Shown: positions 1-5,041 of the stretch, in pieces
Layout: the number at the start of each line of letters is the position of its first letter
How positions within the stretch are numbered: the stretch's first letter is position 1
Source of the DNA: Paracoccaceae bacterium
GTDB taxonomy: Bacteria > Pseudomonadota > Alphaproteobacteria > Rhodobacterales > Rhodobacteraceae
DNA length: 5,041 nucleotides
Direction: 5' to 3'
Assembly (NCBI GenBank): GCA_007129775.1
Contig: SKUV01000015.1
Span: 1-5,041, forward strand
Position numbers and translations under genes: made by a program
The notes under the pieces: model-generated
The model's database searches: none
What the model saw: only the letters and a program-made list of their open reading frames with translations
Told to the model about the DNA's origin: nothing

Positions 1-172
1 CGCGCAAAGACAGAGAAAGAAGAGATCGAGATGCCGCAACGATGTCGTGGGGGTCAGGGCGGCCGGGCCGCTCCGCGGAGTTATCGTGATCTTGCCGCAA
101 ATCGGCCCGATTACCCTGCCATCCAGCACGAAAGGGTGAGTTGATGGTGCGCAATCCCGGCGTGCTATATAC
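1..172. other. Upstream region without a convincing gene
   Basis: All three plus-strand frames are open from the left edge for some distance: frame 1 to a TGA at 142-144, frame 2 to a TGA at 137-139, frame 3 to a TGA at 88-90. None gives a recognisable protein. Frame 1, which includes an ATG at 31 behind a purine-rich stretch, has only about half G/C at third positions and looks non-coding. Frame 2 is better over its last 35 codons (about 28 of 35 G/C-ending) and could be the 3' end of a gene lying mostly to the left, but I do not recognise its hydrophobic end. The purine-rich run at 6-30 is unlike the rest of the window. I read this as mostly intergenic DNA leading into the polysaccharide operon. 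Confidence 0.5.
141..171 (+). promoter_or_regulatory. Possible sigma-70-type promoter for the polysaccharide operon
   Basis: TTGATG at 141-146 matches four of six bases of the -35 consensus, and TATATA at 166-171 matches four of six of the -10 consensus. The spacer is 19 bases, longer than the ideal 17. TATATA is the most AT-rich spot near the operon start, in otherwise very GC-rich DNA, which is why it stands out. If used, transcription would begin near 177-180, past the ATG at 173, and would favour the internal ATG at 245 as the ATPase start. The match is modest and could be chance. Confidence 0.25.
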
Positions 173-248
173 ATGGCTTGCCGCAAGCAAACCCCGGGCA
201 GCCGCCCGAAGCCGCCGGAGCCTCCGGCAGACGAGCCGCTCGCGATGA
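144..248 (+). CDS. Possible 34-residue upstream leader ORF (doubtful)
   Basis: An ATG at 144 lies seven bases after AAAGGG (131-136), the best ribosome-binding-site-like sequence upstream of the ATPase. The frame runs 34 codons and ends in a TGA at 246-248 that overlaps the ATG at 245, an in-frame internal start of the ATPase, as ATGA. That arrangement would allow translational coupling. Against a real gene: the product is an arginine-rich peptide with eight Arg of 34 and no recognisable family, which is typical of chance frames in GC-rich DNA, and its third positions are less G/C-rich (about 23 of 33) than those of the neighbouring genes. It may be a leader peptide, a decoy, or nothing. Confidence 0.17.
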   Translation: MVRNPGVLYTWLAASKPRAAARSRRSLRQTSRSR

Positions 249-1165
249 ATGTGATGAACACGCCGGATATCTACACCGACCATTTCGGGCTGAGCCAGCG
301 GCCGTTCTCGCTGGTGCCCGATCCGGAGTTCCTGTTCTGGTCGCGCGCCCATCGGGCGGCCTGGGCGATGCTGGAATACGGGCTGATGTCGCATGCGCCG
401 ATCACGCTGCTGACCGGCGAGATCGGCGCCGGCAAGACCACGCTGCTGCACCATTTCCTCGCCGGGCTGGAGGATGATGTCACCGTGGGGCTGGTGTCGA
501 ACGCCCGCCCCGGCACGCGCGACATGCTGCGCTGGGTGCTGCCGGCGCTGTCGGTGCAGCTGGACCGGGACGCCGACGAGGGCGCGCGGCTGGAGGCGTT
601 TCAGGATTTCCTGATCGCCGAATACGGCGCCGGGCGGCGCGTGCTTCTGGTCATCGACGAGGCCCAGAACCTCGATCGTGCAGCACTGGAAGACCTGCGG
701 ATGCTGACCAACATCAACGCCAACAAGGACGAGTTGCTGCAGATCTTCCTCGTGGGGCAGCCCGAACTGCGCGACATCGTGCGCCAGCCCGATCTGGTGC
801 AATTCGCCCAGCGCGTGGCCGCGAATTACCACATCCCGGCGATGGATCGCGACGCGGTGCTAAGTTATATCGCGCACCGGCTGCGCAAAGCTGGCGGCAC
901 GCCCGGCATCTTCAGCCGGCAGGCGGCCGAGGCGGTGCACCATGCCAGCGGCGGCATCCCGCGGCTGGTCAACCAGTTGTGCGATCTGGCGATGACCTAT
1001 GCCTTCGCCGCCGGCCAGACCCAGGTGCGCGCCGCCACCGTGCAGCAGGTGCTGGAGGATGGCGCCTTCTTCGCCGGCGGGCGCGACCCCGCCACGGTCA
1101 CACCCTCCCATGAACCCGCTCCAGAGCCCGCCCAGGCGGCGCCGCCACCGGAGGCTTCGTCATGA
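173..1165 (+). CDS. ExeA/GspA-like AAA ATPase of the polysaccharide (XrtA-associated) type
   Basis: Cytoplasmic P-loop ATPase. Residues 37-58 carry the ExeA-family signature FGLSQRPFSLVPDPEFLF. Walker A is GEIGAGKTT (82-90), Walker B is VLLVIDEAQNL (157-167), a sensor-1-like FLVGQPEL follows (192-199), Arg214 in QFAQRV is a possible arginine finger, and GGIPRLVNQLCD (260-271) resembles sensor 2. No transmembrane segment or peptidoglycan-binding domain follows, unlike full-length ExeA/GspA; the protein ends in a Pro/Ala-rich tail (about 304-330). ATPases of this form commonly sit beside chain-length and tyrosine-kinase genes, including XrtA/PEP-CTERM loci, so a role in assembling or energising envelope polysaccharide export is inferred, not shown. 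The start is uncertain. ATG 173 has no clear Shine-Dalgarno sequence, but G/C-ending codons rise from 4 of 11 just upstream to 19 of 23 in codons 2-24. Relatives usually begin close to the FGL motif, which favours ATG 245 or 254. The stop overlaps the next start (ATGA). Confidence 0.9.
   Translation: MACRKQTPGSRPKPPEPPADEPLAMNVMNTPDIYTDHFGLSQRPFSLVPDPEFLFWSRAHRAAWAMLEYGLMSHAPITLLTGEIGAGKTTLLHHFLAGLEDDVTVGLVSNARPGTRDMLRWVLPALSVQLDRDADEGARLEAFQDFLIAEYGAGRRVLLVIDEAQNLDRAALEDLRMLTNINANKDELLQIFLVGQPELRDIVRQPDLVQFAQRVAANYHIPAMDRDAVLSYIAHRLRKAGGTPGIFSRQAAEAVHHASGGIPRLVNQLCDLAMTYAFAAGQTQVRAATVQQVLEDGAFFAGGRDPATVTPSHEPAPEPAQAAPPPEASS
1150..1154 (+). promoter_or_regulatory. Shine-Dalgarno sequence of the GumC-like gene
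   Basis: GGAGG lies seven bases before the ATG at 1162, inside the last codons of the ATPase gene. It fixes the start of the chain-length gene at the ATGA overlap and indicates direct ribosome loading as well as possible translational coupling. Confidence 0.8.
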
Positions 1166-2700
1166 ATTCCGATGTCCGCTTCTACCGCGACATCCTGTTG
1201 CGCCGCCTGCCGCTGATGGCGCTGATAACGGGGCTGGCCACGGCCGCGGCGCTGGCCGTCGCGCTGACCATGTCACCGGTCTATCGGGCCGAGGCGCTGT
1301 TGCTGATGGAATCGCCCCAGATCCCCGACGAGCTTGCCGCCTCGACCGTGGCCACCGCGGCGACCGAACAGCTTCAGATCATCGAACAGCGCATGATGAC
1401 CCGCGCCAACCTGCTCGACATCGCCAACCGCTACGGCCTTTACCGGGGCAAATCGCTCGACCCCTCCGCCATCGTCGCCGACATGCGCGACCGCACCACC
1501 GTGCAGATCCGCGACGGGCGCAATCAGGCCACCACGGTCCGGCTGGCTTTCGACGCCGAAAACCCGGCCGTTTCGGCCGAGATCACCAACACGTTCGTCA
1601 CCTTCATGCTGGAGGAGAACATCGCCTTGCGCACCGGCGTCGCCGCGCAGACGGTCGATTTCTTCCAGATCGAGATGGAGCGGCTGTCGGACGAACTGGA
1701 GCGCCGCTCGGCCCGGATCACCGAATTCAAGCTGCAGAATGTCGACGCCCTGCCCGAAAACCTGCCGTTTCTGCGCGAGTCCCAGTCCGGCCTGCAATCC
1801 CGGTTGACCCAGCTGGGCCGCGAGCGGGGCCGGATCGACACCCAGCGCGCCGAATTCGTCGCGGGTTTCGAGGCGACGGGCCGCGTGTCGGTCATCGTCG
1901 AGGATCGCTACACCCCCTTTATCAACCGCCTGACCTCCCTGCAGGACGAACTGGAAACCGCGGTCATCAGCGATGGCGAGCAGAGCCCGCGCGCGGTCGG
2001 CCTGCGCGGCCGAATCGCCTCGGTGGAACGCTCGATCAACGCGCAACTCGCCGCCGAGGGCTTCGCCGGCAATGGCGGGGCCGAGGCGGTGTTCCGGCGC
2101 CAGCTGGCCTCGATCGACGAGCGTCTGGAGGAGATCGACGAAGAGATCGCCCTGCTGACCGAGGAACTGGCGGAGGTCAACGCGACCCTGCAGGCGGCCC
2201 TCGGCAATGCCATCACCCTCGACACACTGGAGCGCGACCACGCCACCGCGCGCGAGCAATACGCCACCGCCATGAGCCGCGCCGCCACCGCCCAGACCGG
2301 CGATCTGATCGAGGCGCTGTCGCGCGGCCAGCGCATCACCGTCATCGAACAGGCCATCGCCCCCGACCGGCCCTACCGGCCGAACCGAATGCTGATCGTC
2401 GGCGCGGGGCTGGCCGGCGGGCTGATGCTGTCGCTGGGGCTGCTGTTGCTGCTGGAAAAGCTCAACCAGACCCTGCGCCGGCCCTCCGATCTGGCCGCCA
2501 AGCTGGGCATCGCTCCACTGGCCACCATTCCCTACCTGCCCAACCCGGGCGAGGCGACGGCGCGCCGCGTCCGCGGCGGCATGCTGGCGCTGGCGCTGGC
2601 CGGCGGAATACCGGCCGCGCTTTATGCGCTGCATGTCTTCTACCTGCCGCTCGATCTGCTTCTGTCCCAGACACTCGCCCGCTTCGGCATCGGACGCTAG
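1162..2700 (+). CDS. GumC/Wzz-family polysaccharide chain-length determinant (co-polymerase)
   Basis: Inner-membrane polysaccharide co-polymerase expected to control chain length of an exported or capsular polysaccharide and to act as membrane adaptor for the downstream kinase. Transmembrane helix 1 is at about 17-37. It is followed by a Wzz-like domain and a long periplasmic part rich in predicted coiled coil (roughly 165-235, 255-295 and 310-350). The proline-containing APDRPYRPNR (400-409) leads into transmembrane helix 2 (about 410-431), the classic GumC/Wzz C-terminal arrangement. A cytoplasmic stretch (about 432-472) contains the family's LRRPSDLAAKLGIAPLATIP (438-457). A third hydrophobic segment follows at about 473-496, leaving a short C-terminal tail. 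There is no fused kinase domain; the kinase is the next gene. At 512 residues the length suits the family. The start is well supported by GGAGG seven bases upstream and by the ATGA overlap with the ATPase. The precise polysaccharide cannot be told from this window. Confidence 0.93.
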   Translation: MNSDVRFYRDILLRRLPLMALITGLATAAALAVALTMSPVYRAEALLLMESPQIPDELAASTVATAATEQLQIIEQRMMTRANLLDIANRYGLYRGKSLDPSAIVADMRDRTTVQIRDGRNQATTVRLAFDAENPAVSAEITNTFVTFMLEENIALRTGVAAQTVDFFQIEMERLSDELERRSARITEFKLQNVDALPENLPFLRESQSGLQSRLTQLGRERGRIDTQRAEFVAGFEATGRVSVIVEDRYTPFINRLTSLQDELETAVISDGEQSPRAVGLRGRIASVERSINAQLAAEGFAGNGGAEAVFRRQLASIDERLEEIDEEIALLTEELAEVNATLQAALGNAITLDTLERDHATAREQYATAMSRAATAQTGDLIEALSRGQRITVIEQAIAPDRPYRPNRMLIVGAGLAGGLMLSLGLLLLLEKLNQTLRRPSDLAAKLGIAPLATIPYLPNPGEATARRVRGGMLALALAGGIPAALYALHVFYLPLDLLLSQTLARFGIGR

Positions 2701-2713
2701 ACGCCGTATTCGC

Positions 2714-2719
2714 GAAAGG
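2714..2719 (+). promoter_or_regulatory. Shine-Dalgarno sequence deciding the kinase start
   Basis: GAAAGG lies seven bases before the ATG at 2727. The kinase reading frame is open far upstream, through the whole chain-length gene, so frame length alone would give a wrong start. This site, together with the family-typical N-terminus that follows the ATG, fixes the start at 2727. Confidence 0.7.
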
Positions 2720-2726
2720 CCCGCCC

Positions 2727-3548
2727 ATGGAAAAGATCCAATCCGCCATTGCCAAGGCCCGCGCAAGCCGGCAGGCTCCGCGCAACCTGTCCGACCCGGC
2801 GGCCAAGCTGACCCGCGTGACCCCGCCGGCCGTGCAGGAGGCATGGGACGGGATTGAGGCGGTCACGCTCAACCCGCGCGAGTTGCAGCGCAACCGTGTC
2901 TTCACCCTGAACGCCTGCGACCAGTCGACCTCTTTCGACATGCTGCGCACGCGGATGCTGCGCCAGATGCGCGCCGAGGGCTGGCGCCGGGTGGCGGTGA
3001 CGTCGCCCGATCAGGGCTGCGGCAAGAGCACGATCACCGCCAATCTGGCGCTGAGCCTCGCGCGGCAGGCCGATCTGCGCACCCTCGTGATCGACCTCGA
3101 CCTGCGCCTGCCGGCCCTGGCCCGGGTACTGGGCATCGCCAATCCGCCGCAATTCTCCGAGGCGCTGGCCGGCGATGCCGCGCCCGAAGAGCGTCTGCGC
3201 CGCGTGGGCGACAACCTGTGCCTTGCGCTCAACGGTGCGGCGGTGCGCGGCTCTGCCGAATTGCTGCAGCGGGCCGAGGTGGCCCATGTGCTCGACCGGA
3301 TCGAGCGGGCGCTGGCGCCCAGCGTGACGCTGTTCGACATGCCCCCGATGCTGCGCGGCGACGATACGCTGGCCTTTCTCGACAAGGTCGATTGCGCGAT
3401 GCTGGTGGTCGAGGCCGAGGTCACCCCCGTCGCCGATGTCGACCGCTGCGAGCAGGAACTCGGCCAGAACACCAACGTTCTGGGCGTGGTGCTGAACAAA
3501 CTGCGCCATACCGAAAGCGGCAGCTACGGCTACGGCTACGGCAGCTAG
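2727..3548 (+). CDS. CpsD/CapB-family BY-kinase (tyrosine autokinase) for polysaccharide export
   Basis: Cytoplasmic P-loop tyrosine kinase of 273 residues that should work with the GumC protein encoded 26 bases upstream, cycling between phosphorylated and dephosphorylated states to control polymerisation and export. The N-terminus MEKIQSAIAKARASR is typical of the family. Walker A is SPDQGCGKST (93-102), with Cys98 where classical members often have Glu. Walker A' is LVIDLDLRLP (120-129), keeping Asp123, Asp125 and Arg127 of the DxDxR motif. Walker B is TLFDMPPML (201-209). The C-terminus SYGYGYGS holds three tyrosines (267, 269, 271), a short autophosphorylation cluster encoded by a TACGGC tandem repeat. 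The helix that normally carries the ExxRxxR oligomerisation motif reads TSFDMLR (68-74), so only the last Arg is kept. MinD/ParA-type ATPases share the fold, but the tyrosine tail and the neighbour argue for a BY-kinase. No stand-alone promoter is evident, so it is probably read from the operon. Confidence 0.92.
   Translation: MEKIQSAIAKARASRQAPRNLSDPAAKLTRVTPPAVQEAWDGIEAVTLNPRELQRNRVFTLNACDQSTSFDMLRTRMLRQMRAEGWRRVAVTSPDQGCGKSTITANLALSLARQADLRTLVIDLDLRLPALARVLGIANPPQFSEALAGDAAPEERLRRVGDNLCLALNGAAVRGSAELLQRAEVAHVLDRIERALAPSVTLFDMPPMLRGDDTLAFLDKVDCAMLVVEAEVTPVADVDRCEQELGQNTNVLGVVLNKLRHTESGSYGYGYGS
3523..3542 (+). repeat. Hexanucleotide tandem repeat (TACGGC x3) encoding the kinase tyrosine tail
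   Basis: Three perfect TACGGC units at 3525-3542 encode Tyr-Gly three times, and the preceding GC extends the periodicity by two bases. The repeat is flanked on both sides by an AGC serine codon and ends just before the TAG stop. Gain or loss of one unit would add or remove one Tyr-Gly without changing frame. Confidence 0.85.
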
Positions 3549-3805
3549 GCAGGGCCGGCGACACGGCGCCACGGCGGTCTGGCCGGCTGGAGATGGGATC
3601 ACACCTGAAGGGCAACGAATGGCCGCGGTCAGACGCCCCGCAACGCTTGGGGTCTGCGCTTTATTCCGGCCACGTCCGAAAGACCTCGCACGACGCGCCC
3701 AGACTTGTCTAAGCGGCCGGCCGGGGAGGCGGCCATCCGCTGCCCGGGAGGCTCTCGCGGCGTACTTCGGGCAAGGCGCTACCGGGCCCCGCGCGTCAGC
3801 GGGCG
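3549..3805. other. Intergenic region between convergent units
   Basis: This 257-base stretch lies between the end of the kinase gene and the end of the minus-strand hydrolase gene. It contains several short GC palindromes, such as GGCCGGCC at 3715-3722, and a 6-bp inverted repeat TGCCCG (3741-3746) / CGGGCA (3768-3773) with a 21-base spacer. None is followed by a T-run on either strand, so I cannot call an intrinsic terminator although convergent genes would be expected to need one. The stretch at about 3655-3712 is less GC-rich than the flanking genes. One short ORF with a ribosome-binding-site-like sequence is listed separately. Confidence 0.7.
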
Positions 3806-3840
3806 TCAGCCCTCGAAATGGGCGCGCAGCCGGGCGATGA
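3619..3840 (+). CDS. Doubtful 73-residue ORF after the kinase gene
   Basis: An ATG at 3619 lies six bases after GAAGGG (3607-3612), a good ribosome-binding-site match. The frame runs 73 codons and overlaps the 3' end of the minus-strand hydrolase by 35 bases. I recognise no domain, membrane segment or signal peptide; the product is basic and rich in Ala, Arg, Gly and Pro. Codon use differs from the neighbours: AGA, TTA, CTA and CGA occur, and third positions are clearly less G/C-biased. This favours a chance ORF, although a small protein at the end of the polysaccharide operon cannot be excluded. Confidence 0.13.
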   Translation: MAAVRRPATLGVCALFRPRPKDLARRAQTCLSGRPGRRPSAAREALAAYFGQGATGPRASAGVSPRNGRAAGR

Positions 3841-4774
3841 AATCATCGCGGACCTCCGGGCGCTCCATCAGGATCTCGTGTTCGGCGCCGGGATACTCCA
3901 CAAGCTCCGCCCCCGGCCAGCCCGCCATCCGCGCGGCGATGGCACCCGGATCAACCACCTTCTCCAGTCCGCCCACCCCCGTCAGCGCGGGCAGCGCGGG
4001 GCTGCCCAGCCGCGCCAGCGCGCGCGTCTCGCGCAGCCCGGCGTTAAGCCAGCCGAGGCTCGGCCCGCCCACCCCCAGTTCCGGCACCGCGCGCACCTGC
4101 GCCTGCATATGCGCAAAGGTCCGCCGGTCGGTCGTCAGCAGATTGGTGTCGAAATCCATCCGCGCGAGCGTCGCCTCGTCGCCCAGGCCCGGCACCGGGC
4201 GCAGCCCCTGCCCCGCGGCCCGCGCCGCGGCACTCAGCCCCCAGCCCAGCGCCCGGTTCAGCGTCGACAACTCCAGCCCCCACATCGGCGCGCTGAAGGC
4301 CACCGCCCGGGCCGCAAACCCCGACACCAGCGCCCGCAGCGCGATGCAGCCGCCCATGGAATGGGCCAGCACCACGTATGGCCCCGCCAGCCCGAGCGCC
4401 GGCAAAGCTGCCACCCATGCCGCCAGATCGCGCTGGTATTCCGCGAAATCGCCCACATGCCCCAGCGTCAGCCCCGGGGCCGCCCGGTCCGACAGCCCCT
4501 GCCCGCGCCAGTCGATCGCGCTGAGCCCGAAGCCCCCCGCCATCAGCGCCGGGGCCAGATGGCCGTATTTCTCGATCACCTCTGTCCGCCCGGGAAAAAG
4601 CAGGATCGTCCCGCGCGCCCCCGTGCCATAGACGGCCACGCGCAGCCGCACCCCGTCTGCGGCGTGCAGCCAACAGGCCCTGGCACCGGCCGGCCAGTCG
4701 AACCCCGGATCACCCAGATTCGCGTGCAGCGGTGCCTCGGCCAGCGCCGTAGCGGAGGCCTCGGCCCTAGCCAA
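3806..4774 (-). CDS. Alpha/beta hydrolase, lysophospholipase L2 (PldB)/monoacylglycerol-lipase-like
   Basis: Serine hydrolase of the Hydrolase_4 / S33 group, probably acting on lysophospholipids or monoacylglycerols; the substrate is inferred from family resemblance only. The oxyanion-hole region is LLFPGRTEVIEKYG (58-71), followed by DWRGQGLSD (88-96). The nucleophile elbow is AHSMGG (137-142) with Ser139; the first position is Ala rather than the usual Gly. By analogy with monoacylglycerol lipase, the catalytic acid falls at Glu271 in GLEKVVD (269-275) instead of Asp, with Asp275 as the alternative. The catalytic His is His299 in AEHEIL (297-302). No signal peptide or membrane anchor is visible, so it should be cytoplasmic. 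The start is a TTG at 4774: there is no ATG between it and the in-frame stop at 4790-4792, and the first internal Met (78) is past the oxyanion motif. It overlaps the SCP2 gene by eight bases, suggesting co-translation. No strong Shine-Dalgarno sequence is seen. Confidence 0.88.
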   Translation of the reverse strand: MARAEASATALAEAPLHANLGDPGFDWPAGARACWLHAADGVRLRVAVYGTGARGTILLFPGRTEVIEKYGHLAPALMAGGFGLSAIDWRGQGLSDRAAPGLTLGHVGDFAEYQRDLAAWVAALPALGLAGPYVVLAHSMGGCIALRALVSGFAARAVAFSAPMWGLELSTLNRALGWGLSAAARAAGQGLRPVPGLGDEATLARMDFDTNLLTTDRRTFAHMQAQVRAVPELGVGGPSLGWLNAGLRETRALARLGSPALPALTGVGGLEKVVDPGAIAARMAGWPGAELVEYPGAEHEILMERPEVRDDFIARLRAHFEG

Positions 4775-5041
4775 GCACCGAGCCCAGCTTCATCGCCGTG
4801 CCCATGTTGCCATCCACCGCCAGCCGGCCGGTCATGAAGGCCGTGGTCGGGTTGAGCCGGCCGTCTAGGATCGCGCGAAAGGTCTCCACATCGGCGGTCA
4901 GCGTGACGTCGGCCTCCTCGTCGCCCGCGCGCACCCCGTCGGCATCAAGCATCACCGCCCCCTCGCCGGTGATCACGAATTTCGCGCTGCCGTCGAAGCC
5001 TTCGCCGAGTTTTTCCTGCATCGCCGCCACCGCGGCCTCGA
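4767..5041 (-). CDS. SCP2 sterol-carrier-domain protein (5' end beyond the window)
   Basis: Small protein of the SCP2 sterol-transfer family, a single-domain fold with a hydrophobic tunnel that binds lipids or fatty acyl groups. Characteristic stretches, numbered from the GTG codon at 5030, are GFDGSAKFVITGEG (11-24), ADVTLTADVETFRAIL (40-55) and the C-terminal NPTTAFMTGRLAVDGNMGTA (60-79) followed by MKLGSVL. The reading frame stays open upstream of the GTG to the window edge, and codons for Glu-Ala-Ala precede it. Family members are usually around 95 residues with an N-terminus ending in a similar AAVAAM-like helix, so the true start is probably a few codons outside the window and only the extreme N-terminus is missing. 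Its stop overlaps the start of the hydrolase gene, forming a two-gene unit. The ligand is unknown, and bacterial members need not bind sterols. Confidence 0.87.
   Translation of the reverse strand, partial: EAAVAAMQEKLGEGFDGSAKFVITGEGAVMLDADGVRAGDEEADVTLTADVETFRAILDGRLNPTTAFMTGRLAVDGNMGTAMKLGSVLG

Noticed and set aside
31..144. 37-codon ORF ending TGATG at the ATG of the 34-codon upstream frame
   Set aside because: Only about half of its codons end in G or C, unlike real genes here, and no family is recognised. The TGATG overlap is probably chance.
999..2726. Long open frame continuous with the kinase frame, extending upstream through the whole chain-length gene
   Set aside because: It is a +1 shadow of the GumC gene in GC-rich DNA. 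The translation is Arg/Pro/Ala-rich with no domain, while the overlapping frame encodes a clear GumC protein. The kinase has its own ribosome-binding site and a typical N-terminus at 2727, so this is not a fusion.
1273..2844. 523-codon antisense ORF over the chain-length gene
   Set aside because: It has a low-complexity Gly/Gln/Arg-rich product without recognisable motifs and lies opposite a well-supported gene; stop codons are rare in this frame because of the third-position G/C bias.
3218..3712. Plus-strand ORF overlapping the kinase 3' end and running into the intergenic region
   Set aside because: Most of it is an alternative frame of the kinase, and its arginine-rich product has no recognisable domain.
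3741..3773. Inverted repeat TGCCCG/CGGGCA as a terminator for the minus-strand unit
   Set aside because: The stem is only 6 bp with a 21-base spacer, and no T-run follows on either strand.
3791..3810. Imperfect 10-bp tandem repeat (two units ending GCGTCAGC) at the hydrolase stop codon
   Set aside because: There are two units only, 9 of 10 identical, partly inside the coding end; it is too short to suggest an attachment site or regulatory array.
3705..4837. Two long plus-strand ORFs (3705-4631 and 3818-4837) over the hydrolase
   Set aside because: Both are shadows of the minus-strand hydrolase, whose catalytic motifs are clear; their products are Ser/Arg/Pro-rich with no family resemblance.
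1..5041. Mobile elements, CRISPR arrays, tRNA or rRNA genes
   Set aside because: I saw no transposase or integrase, no spaced repeat array, and no tRNA- or rRNA-like sequence on either strand.

Overview
The window is very GC-rich and strongly biased to G/C at third codon positions. Its gene families (GumC/Wzz chain-length protein, separate CpsD/CapB-type kinase, ExeA-like ATPase, alphaproteobacterial PldB-type hydrolase, small SCP2 protein) point to an alphaproteobacterium, most likely of the Rhodobacteraceae (Paracoccus/roseobacter-like). This placement rests on protein recognition and composition, not on a database search.

Layout. Positions 1-172 carry no convincing gene, but hold a possible promoter and a short upstream reading frame. 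Positions 173-3548 form a three-gene, same-strand operon: an ExeA/XrtA-type AAA ATPase (173-1165), a GumC/Wzz-like polysaccharide co-polymerase (1162-2700) joined to it by an ATGA overlap, and a cytoplasmic bacterial tyrosine (BY) kinase (2727-3548) after a 26-base gap. Positions 3549-3805 separate convergent transcription units and hold only a doubtful small ORF. On the minus strand, an SCP2 lipid-carrier protein (4767 to beyond the window end at 5041) overlaps and precedes an alpha/beta hydrolase of the lysophospholipase L2 type (3806-4774, TTG start).

How the genes work together. The GumC protein should sit in the inner membrane with a large periplasmic coiled-coil domain that sets chain length of an exported or capsular polysaccharide. 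The kinase docks on its cytoplasmic part and cycles through phosphorylation of a C-terminal tyrosine cluster. The ExeA-like ATPase is a frequent partner in such loci, including those linked to exosortase (PEP-CTERM-like) protein sorting, but its exact job is not established. The glycosyltransferases, flippase, polymerase and export pore expected for such a locus are not in this window. The minus-strand pair looks like an unrelated lipid-metabolism unit.

Nothing here is clearly a new system. The points most worth a second look are the degenerate oligomerisation motif and the tandem-repeat-encoded tyrosine tail of the kinase, the third hydrophobic segment of the GumC protein, the ambiguous translation start of the ATPase, and the overlapping SCP2-hydrolase pair.
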